A stretch of DNA of 64,000 bases from Tetragonia tetragonoides. Its lineage: Eukaryota > Streptophyta > Magnoliopsida > Caryophyllales > Aizoaceae. The notes below the pieces were generated by a model, which did no database searches, was not told where the DNA came from, and worked only from the letters and a program-made list of their open reading frames with translations. A program made the position numbers and the translations under genes. Below, piece after piece: positions 21,329-31,966 of this stretch; the stretch's first letter is position 1, and each line of letters begins with the position of its first letter. The stretch spans positions 18,016,001 through 18,080,000 of the forward strand of contig CM076154.1 in assembly GCA_038025085.1 (NCBI GenBank), given 5' to 3'.

Positions 21329-21697
21329 TTATTCTGGAGTAACTTCATCCCACCATCCATCTTTCGCCCAGTAAGGATCCACTTCATTATCTGTCTTCTC
21401 ACCAACATATCCAAATGTATGACAAAAATAAAATCCATTATGTTCAACGATATCCTTGTGAATAAACTCGTCATATCTCGCTCCCCAGTCCATGTGCCGC
21501 TTATCCATGATCCATTCCTCCGACAGTTCAGCAAGTTTTTCCCATCTCTTGCAAACTTTAGAAAAACTTTGACAGTCGGGCAGAAAATACTGGAGCCTTG
21601 AAAATACATAATGGATGAGTATGTCATCCATGGCAGCATTATCTAGGAAGAAAAACTCTGTACCATCAACCTTCTGCCTCTTAGAATCATTCTCCAT
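21329..21697 (-). CDS. Small F-box-like protein (intact)
   Basis: 122 residues from the ATG at 21697, beginning MENDSKRQKVDGTEFF. Residues about 22-60 are F-box-like (AAMDDILIHYVFSRLQ, then SFSKVCKRWEKLAELSE). The family tail follows: W-ARYDEFIHKDIVEHNGFY, FGYVGEKTDNEVDPYW, then KDGWWDE. A basic KRQK near the start could be a nuclear signal. It is divergent to the large F-box copy 3, about 940 bp away, echoing the pairing in the left cluster. It differs strongly in sequence from the 6-kb copy but keeps the tail blocks, which argues that the tail has been under constraint. The role as an SCF receptor is inferred. Confidence 0.6.
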   Translation of the reverse strand: MENDSKRQKVDGTEFFFLDNAAMDDILIHYVFSRLQYFLPDCQSFSKVCKRWEKLAELSEEWIMDKRHMDWGARYDEFIHKDIVEHNGFYFCHTFGYVGEKTDNEVDPYWAKDGWWDEVTPE

Positions 21698-22634
21698 TAA
21701 CGTTAGTTTGAAACAACAATGCCAGGAAGATAAATGGAGGGGAGGGAATGAAAAAGAAATAAAATATGGATAATGAAGTGAAAGTTAAAATGTGGGTGAA
21801 TAAGATTGTTGGGACGTGTGCTCCCTTATTTAAAGGGCTTTTTGGTATGGATTTTCAAGCGTCACGACGTTTTACTTTTGGAGGGAGTGTTTCTGTAATG
21901 TTTATTTTTGAAAAATGAATACCAAGGGTCACAACTGTTCATTTATTATTATTCGTTTCTCTTGGGAAAAAACATTATCCTTTATCTAACATGTTTTATT
22001 GTTTATTTTCTCAATACGATTGTATATACTAAAATTCAATTTTCTAAATTAAACGAAATTCTAAATGTGGGAAACAAGGATATGAACAAACATATAATAT
22101 CAATGGAAGATCTTTAAACATATTTAAAATCATTTGACTTTTATGTTTGTGGTAGAAGTTATATACTTGCATTTTTATACTAATCCTTTTTTAAAATTAT
22201 TGTACTGGTGAAATATTAGTACAATATTTCGGTTTTGATTTTGTTCCTTTCATTATTCTCATTTCCTAAATTTGAATTTCGATTCAGTTCCATTTAAAAA
22301 TATAGGGGGGATTTAAAACATAAAAATTAACTTTAATGTAGAATTACATTGGAAGTTGCACCTCCCCTATATTTTTCCAGCCAATCAAAAACATTTCTTT
22401 TTAAATAACCCCCTTTTAATAGTCGTGGTTAAGTGGTCTCTTTTTAATATTTAACACTAACATATGATTTTAATGGTCGTGGCTAAATTAGGGTTTATGT
22501 TGTGCCCATCACTTCACAATATAAATATTGCACCATCTATAGCTTAGACACGTCTCTTATAACTTCTAATTTCAGTTTCCTATTTCCTTTCACCCACCCA
22601 CCAGAAGAAACAAACTATCTTAATTCTTTTAGCC
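21698..22634. promoter_or_regulatory. Divergent intergenic region between small and large F-box genes
   Basis: About 940 bp separate the two divergent starts. TATA-like CACAATATAAATATTGC lies near 22516, about 120 bp before the large gene's ATG. GTCACGACG and GGTCACAAC motifs occur near 21862 and 21929. No other gene seen. Confidence 0.4.
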
Positions 22635-23852
22635 ATGGATTACAATGGAGAGTTGTACGAGATTTTTTTATGGCTCCCTGCTAAATCCCTGATTAAATTT
22701 TCAACTGTAACAAAACCTTATTTACAGTATCTGAGTGTCCCAAACTTTATTGAGAAACACTGCCAAAATTCAATGAAGAAGAATGATGTATCATTCTTCA
22801 TGGAAGAAGATGTCTTTCAGACATACAGGGTCAATATCCAACTTGTCACCTTACCTGGGAACGGCTCCTGTGATGGTGTTCCAATTAGCTCTCTTACTTG
22901 GCTAAAGAGCAAGGGCCGCATTTTGTCTTCTGCAAATGGGCTACTGCTTTGCCGGAATACCAATTTCAGGCGATCAGTTGAATTGTTTATTTGTAATCCT
23001 GTAACAAGAACATGGCTGCCCATAGCATTGCCAAGCGAGGAGATTGCTGAAAGGTCTAAATATTATGATCTCAACGTCGTTCTGTTGTGCAGATCAGGTA
23101 ATGAATCACAGAAGTTTCCATTAGATTTTATGCTTTTGTTTTTTGATTATAAACACTGTGACTATGAATGGGTAAAGACTGCCAACGTCTATGATCTAGA
23201 TGACGAGGGTAATTGGGTACTTCTGCATGAGGATGTTTACATGGGTTGCCAAGGGCTTAAATTCGATAAATCTGCGTATTGCAAAGACAACGGACTATAT
23301 CTGCTATCTGACAATGGAAAATATTTAACTGTTGATTCTAAGTATTATTGGTCGTACATAGTTTGTTATGATGTATCCATTGGTACATCGAGGATGATAG
23401 AATTGGCAGAAAAAGCCCGGGAAAACATATGGAATGCAAACATTGGAATTTTTGGATGGAACGTGAATGGAAGTGGAAACAGTTGTTTTGACTCACTATG
23501 CTTTGTAAAGTCAACAACTTCGCTCATTATGGTTTGGGTTCTCAATGGTGAACAACCTTCAAAATACTGATCACACCTGACTAATTTGGACATTGGTCAT
23601 GACGTGGTAATCAACAACCCATTCTCTCCAACCATCAGTTTTATGGTTCTAGGCAAAAACTTGATTTTTGCATACGAAGGCTATATTTACTCCTTTGGAT
23701 TGGAGGGAAATGATGAGGGAAATTACCAAAAGATTTGTAATAACAATTATCCATCCATACTCGGGCACTCTTCGCCCTTGTTGCAAGAACCCCAGATCAG
23801 CAGCACTCTCTATGACGACTGTCAAATTATTTTGGAAGTGATGTATTTTTAA
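22635..23852 (+). pseudogene. Large F-box protein gene, copy 3 (single premature stop)
   Basis: Begins MDYNGELYEIFLWLPAKS. F-box-like residues about 2-45 are followed by FIEKHCQNSMKKNDVSFF, SSANGLLLC and LFICNPVTRTWLPI, the usual F-box-associated order. The frame is continuous from 22635 to 23852 (405 codons) except for a TGA at 23568-23570, codon 312. It sits where copy 2 has Trp and copy 1 has TAG. After it the same frame continues with LTNLDIGH and ISFMVLGKNLIF to the end. The large-family layout is otherwise complete, including DEGNWV where copy 1 has lost 8 bp. Either a fresh pseudogene or a gene making a 311-residue product. Confidence 0.7.
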
Positions 23853-24316
23853 AGTCTTTTTTTGGTGTACTATATTTCATTCCATAATTATTAATGAATT
23901 AATAGTCAATGTTTTACTGCGAAGCTTTATATTTCTTCTGGTCTGTTAATGAAGTAAAATGATATTCTCATATCTACAATTACTTGAAAACACTATTAAG
24001 TACAACTTTGTTAAATAATGCTTACGATAGAAAACTCTTCTCATATGGTGACATGCGCTGAAATTATAGTGAAACATTAGTATAATTTGAAAAATGCTGG
24101 TCAATAGTTGTTCAACTTCTGTATTAGGATTTTACCATATTACAATGAAGTTGGTGAAGTCAAGTCTTGGAGATTGACTCAATACGACTGGCTTTTAATC
24201 AGTCATTGGAACTTCATCCAATCCCCTATATATGTAAAAAATCGTTAATCTCACCTATCAATTGAAGAAGCCTAACATAAGCATAATTCTCACGTCTAAC
24301 CTCTCATTTGTTCAAT
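23853..24316. other. Intergenic region before the small coiled-coil gene
   Basis: No gene seen; AT-rich. CCTATATATG near 24226 is TATA-like, about 90 bp before the ATG at 24317. Confidence 0.45.
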
Positions 24317-24594
24317 ATGTCAAACGTCAATGAGGTACTCAACCACAGACCACCTACGATGGCTGAAGGTATAAACATAATAGTTCATTACATTTGTTTT
24401 GCTAATATGAGATAGTTTTCATAATATCATATGGTCATGCAGATGGAGGATCGGTTACGAAGAAGACAATGGAGGATCAGTTACGGGCTTGGAAGCTGCA
24501 AAACAAACGGTTTCGCATCCTACAAGTTGAAATGGATATCCTAGAGCATGAAATCAAAGATGTGAAAGCTCAAATTGACAAGGTTAATTGGTGA
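24317..24594 (+). CDS. Two-exon gene for a 67-residue coiled-coil protein, G-gamma-like
   Basis: Exon 1, 24317-24368, encodes MSNVNEVLNHRPPTMAE. The donor is GAAG/GTATAA and the acceptor is ATGCAG at 24437-24442. Exon 2 runs 24443-24594. The joined frame is exactly 204 bases and ends at TGA 24592-24594. The second exon encodes a charged amphipathic helix (FRILQVEMDILEHEIKDVK). Its spacing of RI-x-x-E-x-x-x-LE-x-E resembles the first helix of plant heterotrimeric G-protein gamma subunits. The DPLL-type second part and the C-terminal Cys/CaaX of gamma subunits are absent, so it may be a truncated relative or simply a coiled-coil microprotein. It lies 460 bp after the large F-box copy 3. The gene model is good; the family is uncertain. 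Confidence 0.45.
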
Positions 24595-24929
24595 TATTAA
24601 CGACCATAGTACTTGTGTTCGAGTGGTAGTTGTTGTAGATGTTATTCCGTAATAATAGTTTGGTTCTAGTTATTAAAATATTTAGTCCGTTCTAATATTT
24701 TGAAACAAAATGATAACTTTGAATTTACGCCATATGAATATTGTAACGATAAAGTATCCATCACAAGGATTAAAAACACCTTTAATTAATAGTCTAACGA
24801 CAAAGTATCCATCAAAATAAAACAAAACAAAACAAACCACACAAATGCAAATGCATTATAAAGAAACCTAGTAAACAACATCATCGCGAAAATTGGAATG
24901 GTTTGACATCATCATATAGCTTGATACAC
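24595..24929. other. Intergenic spacer
   Basis: AT-rich with direct repeats of AACGATAAAGTATCCATCA / AACGACAAAGTATCCATCA near 24747 and 24796. No gene seen. Confidence 0.5.
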
Positions 24930-27106
24930 CTAGCGTATTCTTGTAGCATAATTGTACTCGCTTAGTACCAACCTAGCAAGGTACTTTAGCCTCTCCACTC
25001 GCATCTGCTCTGTCTGCAAATTCAATGTATACAAATATTAAACATTAAGGCAATAATAGTAATCAACTATTTGGTTTCCAGGCTTCAGAACACCAAATGG
25101 AATGTGGAATATAGAATTAGAGTTCTTACAGTGTACCAAATTTTATCCCACTCACTGTTAGAGGCTTCAGCATATTTCAAAACGTAGAGCCCACAATCAT
25201 CACTAACAAAAATATGGTGTTAGTAAATCAGAATGTGGTGTAGGTGAATAATAGAGTCAAGTACAGTAAGCACCTATTTGGTTGGCTCTTCGTGTCGACG
25301 ACTTTCATTAAAAACGACGATAGATCACTGAAAAAGCGACTTAATTTTGGGTGATTTTTGTAGTGTTTTGTCGCTCCCTCTAACTGCGCCAAGGAAATTT
25401 ATATTTGTAAGAATTTAACAATGTCTAACTGAACATTGAAGAGAAAAAGCATCGCATTTTACCACTTCCTTTGCTATATTTTCACGGCGAGGGCTTCCTT
25501 TAAGTGAGTCAAGAACATAATATATTTTCTCCTCTATATTGAGGACTAGTAAAAACCAATGTCCTCCGTTCTTTGTAAGACCAATATCATGAAGAGGAAT
25601 ATAAACCTACATAAATAGAAGCAATCAAATTATATTATAATCGCAACACGCAATCAAATGTATATGTGTATATCTTTACCTGAGATATGGTACTACAGCC
25701 ATCCAATAAGTACGACTCAGTAACGCCGTAGCAGTAACCAGGCACACCTTTCGGTTCGCATAGAGAACCATCATTTGGTCCCACCTTGGTGACATACTTC
25801 TACAAGCAGTTCAAATAAAAATTCAGAATTAAAATAGTCATAACCTAACTACGATAGTGTCACAACTAAATATTACCTGAAATTGCGTTGGAAGGAAAAG
25901 CACATTACGCCCTTCATCAATTGCTCTCAAACGCAAATCAAACAATGTCAGGTCTATACACTGAAATTTATCTTATATATTAGACCAATGACATGAAATA
26001 TGTCAAACTTAACTCAGTATAACGTATTCATACCCAATCACACAACCACAAATCAGGAAAAAATCGCAATGCTTGTGAGAGACACAAATATTCTCGACAT
26101 CCTGATTGTGTGGCCAGTTGAACAGACTTTGGCATTTAGAAGACTCATCTGGTGCCAAAAAAACAGAGATATTTTGAATATAAATCCGTCAACCCTTCAG
26201 GTCTATCACTGAGGCCAGACCCCTGTGAAGAATAATAGCTCATTAGTATATATCAGAACTAAATGTGCCAATATAAGGTGATTTTACCTTTTTTTCTTGG
26301 GAGTCTTTCTGGGAGTGCGTTTCAGATTTTTGGGACTTGAAATATCATTTAAGCAAGCAATCTATATTATAAACAATGGAAATAATATAAGTAACATACA
26401 TTCTAATATTTTCATAATATAAAATTAACAAAGGAAGTTGTTAACAAACCAGATTCTTGGTCTTGGTCAGATTTGGGGGAGATTTCATCTCAACTGGTTT
26501 TTTTCTACCACCAGACCTAGTTTGCACCCCTGCAGGAGGTTTCATTGGCGATGACTTCATTTTGATTGGGTTCTCTTTAGTGGTAGCTAAACTGCCTGTG
26601 AAGTGAGTGTTTTTATAGTTGAATTCTCTCAACTCCATAGGTATATCCATCCAGTCCTTATCGTAAGCATCAGCATTTAAGTCCAATTTTTTCTTGCAAG
26701 CCCTTAGTTCAGGACTATCGAATTGATGTACACCATATTTCATGAAAGGGAAATCAGATTCACACGGTGTACCTGTCTCACTTGGTGTAAAATTTACTTT
26801 CTCACCTGGTGTGCCTTTCTCACTTGGTGTGCCTTTCTCAACTGTTGTGCATTTCTCAACTGCTATGCCTTTATTGAGATGGATTTGCTTGGTTTAATCT
26901 TCGAGTTTCAACTCCGCTTCTTCAAGTTTCTTTTGCATGTAGTACTTCAACATATCGACGTCCATTGCCAACTTTTGAACAAGGGCTTGACAGTTACACT
27001 GAGGGGCCTGCAAAATATCATCATTCATATAAATAATATACAAATCGCAGGAAGGAAATTCTACATAAATATAAATTTATATACTAACCATCTTGCCAGG
27101 CTCCAT
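24930..27106 (-). CDS. Second Ulp1-like (C48) protease gene, catalytic residues present
   Basis: On the minus strand a short first exon, 27106-27089 (MEPGKM), joins PQCNCQALVQKL. An EKGTPS/EKGTPG repeat, a basic proline region and the protease region follow. Protease exons read VLFLPTQF, then YGVTESYLLDG, then VYIPLHD with GGHWFLLVLN (catalytic His) and IYYVLDS (Asp). Next is QPN joined across an intron to SDDCGLYVLKYAEA (Gln and catalytic Cys), then the stop TAG at 24930. All four key residues of the Ulp1/SENP fold are there. A TAA at 26894-26896 breaks the N-terminal part, and the frame is unclear between 25950 and 26210. So the gene is either damaged upstream or starts later. It is probably carried by the same element as 28135-29545. 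Confidence 0.6.
26762..26860 (-). repeat. 18-bp coding repeat in the second Ulp1-like gene
   Basis: Four to five imperfect units of GAGAAAGGCACACCAAGT encode EKGTPS-type repeats. On the plus strand this gives CACTTGGTGTGCCTTTCT units and a false Thr/Cys-rich frame. Confidence 0.75.
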
Positions 27107-28134
27107 AAGAGGTATGAATTGGAAAACTATTTCTTAACTTCAAACTTTTTTATGGAGAGCTATGATGATATTTTAATGAGCAAAACTCCTTATACATAGA
27201 GATTCATACAGCGGTTATTTTTATCAAGGTTTCTTTTATTTAAAATAGAGTTTTAAATAAAATGGGAATCGTGTCCTCATCTTTCGGTTGCAACTAAATC
27301 GTGTACATTGATTGTAACAGAATATTTTCGAATTTGGAAATTCTTTCATGATAAGGCCTAAAATATCAAAATAAATAATCGTGGATTTCTTCGTGAATTT
27401 TTATTTTGGAAAGTATTAATCGCACATTAATCGCAACTATTTAAAACATTGGAAAGTGATTTGAATGTGAATATTTATCAAGATGGTTAGAGTTTAGACG
27501 TAGGTCTCGGAGAAAAATAAGGTTACTTTTTATAAATTTTGGAAAGTAATAATTTGGTTGCAACTAAAACGCTGTTAATTAGGGAATATATTATGGCACA
27601 ATATTGAAGTTATATTATTTCACATTTTTTATTTCCATAATTTTGAAACTGAAAGGGTTTATCGCAGCCCATTATTTTCATATTATAAATTACAATATAT
27701 ATTTACTCCATCATTCTTTTGAATATCGCCAATTTGAACTGAATTCCTTAATTTGTGGCTAAATATTGTGACTATAATATAATGTAAATCATATTGAAAA
27801 ACAGTATATGGAAAATAAACAAGATATGAGAAATAACCTAAAAAGTTGAATACAACTGTAAAATTCGTAGGTTCAGATGGCCAAAAATATATAACAATGC
27901 ATACTTAATATGTCAAGAAGACCTAATGACGCAAAATACATCTTCTGATTCTAACCAAAATAAGTTTAGTCACGAGTAATCTAAATTAATCCATATCACA
28001 TTCCTTGCTCCATAGCAAGTTTTTCCATATCAATCAACTCCATCATCTGTACCTGCATTTTTAAAACCAAGGGAATACAATTAGAAGCTCAAAAATAACA
28101 GTCCTGATAGTACCTAAACAAATTAGTTGATGTC
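27107..28134. other. Spacer within the second Ulp1-carrying element
   Basis: AT-rich; GTTGCAACTAAA and TCGCAACTA motifs recur between 27280 and 27560. A spliced tail (VQMMELIDM at 28052-27996, minus) follows a GTAAG donor just after 28135, but the joined frame stops at once. No other gene seen. Confidence 0.45.
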
Positions 28135-29545
28135 TTACCGTCGTCCTCGCACATCATCACTACTAATTGATGCGGATTCGTCTGACGCTGTGACATCAGT
28201 ACCTACATCCTGACTTCCACCTTGTCCTCTGTCATTCTTACTCTTAGCAGAACTTGTTGACTCATTCACAAACATTTCAAACTTATTCCCAAGCACATTA
28301 TCGACATATTCCTTCGACTCTTTCCTCAACTTAACCATCACATCACTAGGGAATGCCTCAGGAAAAGCACGAACCAACATCTTCTGGAGTAAAACATTAT
28401 TGTATAAGGATGACCTATAGAACAACTTCTCAGACACATCATTATCAATCGCCTTTTGCACCTGCATCTTCGGTGCACCAACTTCTTCATCATCAACTAA
28501 CGCTGTTAAACCTTTTGGTACACTACCGAGAGTTCCCTATACTTCACCCACTTTCCTTCAGCATTCTTGTAATACTCCATATCCTTTGTCAAAGTTCTAA
28601 AATCAACCACATAACCAATGTGATCCCTGCATTCCTCAGCACGTATAACAGCCTCTCTCGACATATCAATGTCAAAATGCTCAAAAACATAAGTCAACCA
28701 CATTCCATAAGGGAGACCTATCTTGTCTTGAGATTGTGCATTATACATGTATCTAATCATAAAAAGAGGCATGTTCACCTTAATTTTCTTCAAAATACAA
28801 TACATGACAAACACATCATTATATGTGAGGGAATTCTTATTGCCATCCCTAGGAATGAAGCTCTTGCTAAGAATGAGCTGCGTCAAATGCAAATCGTAGT
28901 TAAGCTCCTCCATTCTAGGTTTTGTGTTTCTCCAAGAATATTCATATCACCCAACAGCAAGTTAATACATTCATTTTTGTCAAAATCAACATGATTGCTC
29001 CACTTCTTTTTTGGGTAATCATAAATACCATCATTAGGAATTTCCAAAATCTCAGACAACAGTTTAGCATCCAAAATAATTTCTTTATTTTGCACCCATG
29101 TCTTCACAACACCACAATTCACATCACTACTATCAAAGTGGGTGTAAAACTGTCTAACTAAGTTAGGGTACACATTCTTCATTTTTGTCAGTAAATCACT
29201 CCAACCTTGGTTATCAAACCATGACTTAATTTCAGGCAAATTATTGTTAATAAAGGAATCAAAATCCACATGCCTACCTATACAAACATCCCTACTAGCA
29301 AATCGTTTCAAATACCTATTATGATAACTAGCATCCTTGCATTGCATATCAACCATTTCATTACCTCGAACATCGCGTTCAACGTGTTTCTCTGCCGGAT
29401 TAGCAACTCCCTTCATATAAGATCGTGTCGGATGCCTTTTACCAGATCTCAAAACTCTCTCACTTCCTTCAGAGTGAGATGATTCAAATTCCTCATCCAA
29501 CTCCTCTTCAGAAGTACTCTTACTGCTCTTCCTTTTGGGAGTCAT
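28135..29545 (-). pseudogene. Plant transposon protein gene (Transposase_32-like), two frameshifts
   Basis: Starts MTPKRKSSKSTSEEELDEEF at 29545. The acidic, Ser-rich start is followed by HVDFDSFINNNLPEIKSWFD and KEIILDAKLLSEILEIPNDG. Next is LHLTQLILSKSFIPRDGN with DVFVMYCILKKIKVNMPLF. This order is the putative plant transposon protein domain often found beside Ulp1-type elements. The frame changes near 28900 and again near 28515. The C-terminal part (MQVQKAIDNDVSEK) ends at 28135 in a Ser/Asp-rich tail. A GC-rich leader with a donor (CATCCAG/GTAAAC at about 30032) lies upstream. It shares strand and neighbourhood with the protease gene at 24930-27106, so both probably belong to one element. 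Confidence 0.65.
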
Positions 29546-30200
29546 TAATACTTGCACAAAACAAATATAATAACCGTCATAACCAACATTATATATGGTC
29601 ACAGGACTATCAATTCTGATTTTTGAATCGCCAAACAAAAAACAATTATGACAAAACAAAACACAATTATGACAAAACAAAACACAACTATATCATATCA
29701 AACACCAATCATAAAAACAAGGATTCTACATGAATTTTACTGACGACGAACTTTAAAATCGAAACTGACCAATTAACAAAACAGGTGCAACTATTACTTA
29801 TCAAATCAAGACAATTTACTGAATACAAACGTGTTACTTTGTGTATAACGACCATCAATTTACTATCAATTCATATAAATTTGGGTACCGCAAGAATCCT
29901 AACCCTAATCAGATATAATCGAAAAATATTTTGGAAAACAAATACAAAATTGAAATTGAATTGTGCTTGAAACTTAACAAATCATCAAATAAATTTCTTC
30001 AAAACAACTACAAAAAGGTCAAATTGTTTACCTGGATGTACGACTGAGAGAGATTGTGGAAGAGTACGACTGCGAGCGAAAGCAGAGAGCAGAGAGGAGA
30101 GGACGAGAATGAGGGTGGACGTGAAATGGAAAAATAAACTGAAAGTAGTGGTCTGCTAGGGCTTCTTCTTTTTTTCGGCTTTTATATTTCCAATGTGGGC
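29546..30200 (-). promoter_or_regulatory. Leader and promoter region of the transposon protein gene
   Basis: On the minus strand, 30130-30033 is pyrimidine-rich (CTCTCCTCTCTGCTCTCTG) and ends in a good donor CATCCAG/GTAAAC. The intron would run to an acceptor just before the ATG at 29545. Further upstream GTTTTTT-rich sequence marks the likely element edge. Confidence 0.4.
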
Positions 30201-31520
30201 GGCTCAGACTTAAATACCTTACTTAAATGTTGCCGAAAATTTAAAATTCAAATTCAAATATCTTTAAAGGGCGCTTTTTTTAAAACAAAAACAAAAACAT
30301 AATACAATTTAAAATTGGGAAATTAATCTAGAGCAATTCATATTGGGCTGAGTTTATATACTTTGAATTATAAAATCACCTATTAGGTTTTCTATACTTT
30401 GTATAACTACATTAATGGGAAAATTCTAATTTTAATAGATAAATATGTCATTTTCAATAATAATATTTCATAAACAGACTAATGTCATTAATACGTTCAA
30501 CTTGTAGCCACTCAACACATCTAATCTAGTGAAATTCATAAGTTCCTTGTACACATTCATTAATTTGGCCATTACACTTAGTGATCATATCTGTTAGTCC
30601 TAGCTAAACTTATTATTTGTCACGGTCATGTGATATTATTATACCAATACCTTTGCAATGGGTTACCACTTTGATCAAGGTTAGAAGATATAAATTACAT
30701 AATATTGGAAATGAATTAGTATTGTTTGTAGGAAAGGTTAATAATTCTTTTAAAGCTAAAACATTTTGTTCATAATCAATATTTGAAATAGCATTGTTTG
30801 TAGGAAAGCTTAATAATTCTTTTATCTTATCATAACAAGTTCATGTTAACCAACATTGAGATGATAATGTGCTCAATGCTTATCAATACTCATCAATACT
30901 TAGACTTAGTAATGATACTACCTCTACATCTACATATATGAAGGCTAAGTTTAATCAAATTATAAGCTTGGACCTCTAATCAAACACATCAACACCTTGA
31001 ATATACCTCATTTGAATAATTTCATCTTTGCATTACCACAATAGGTCCAAGTGTTGTATGAAAATGTACCTAAGTTAATTTTATACATCCAAACATCCAC
31101 ACCACATCCACTTATTAGACTTATTCACACACACTAGACAATAAATCATAAGAGTAATCTAACGATTTAAGATTTTATTGAAAAATCGTGAATAGGTCAT
31201 CAATAATCACATTTAGTAATGATACTACCTCCATCTCTATATAGCCTAAAGTAGTTTTCTCAACTTATAATATACCACATTATCATGATAATGTATTGTC
31301 CCTCAAAAACCAATGGGATGGAAATAGATTGGAATCGGAGCGGATTATTCTGATTCCTCTCCTATATAATAATAAACGGAGTATCAAATCACCTCAAAAC
31401 CCGATTAATCCAATTACGATATTTTTTAATAAAGATTCAATGGATACTCACACCGGGTTTTATTGAAAATTTTCAAAATATGTATAATAAGAAACAAACT
31501 TATCAAGCAACCTAGGATTT

Positions 31521-31966
31521 CAACCGGTAGACCATTAACTTCGTCCAAAGGCCATTACATATTACATAAAATGAAGGTTCATCAATATCTGACGGCAATT
31601 AACAAAACTGATAATGAAAGGAATTAGTTGTTCTTGATCACGGCCATTGAAGAATTTGTGAATACTAATCAACCGGAAGACCATTAACTTCGTCTAAAGG
31701 TCATTACATATTACATACGATGGAGGTTCATCAATATCCGACGGCAAATAACAAAACTGATAATGAAAGGAATTAGTTGTTCTTGTTGTCACGGCCATTT
31801 ATGAATCTGTGAATACTAATCAACCGGAAGACCATTATGTTCGTCAAAAGGCCATTACATATTACATAAAATGAAGGTTCATAATTATTCGACGGCAATT
31901 AACAAAATTGATAATGAAATGAAATCGTTGTTCTAGTTGACAGTCATTGAATCTGAGAATACTAAT
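31521..31966. repeat. Three tandem copies of a 150-bp unit
   Basis: Units begin CAACCGG at 31521, 31670 and 31821, with lengths 149, 151 and 146. Shared blocks are AGACCATTA, GGYCATTACATATTACATA, GGTTCAT, GACGGCAA and GAATACTAAT at each end. Copies 1 and 2 are closer to each other than to copy 3. Unit length is satellite-like (near one nucleosome), but only three copies are present. Confidence 0.9.

Noticed and set aside
22635..23852. S-locus F-box gene of a self-incompatibility system
   Set aside because: Clustered F-box genes suggest it, but no S-RNase gene is present and the large copies are broken; nothing specific supports it.
28353..28994. 213-codon plus-strand frame
   Set aside because: Antisense shadow of the transposon protein gene.
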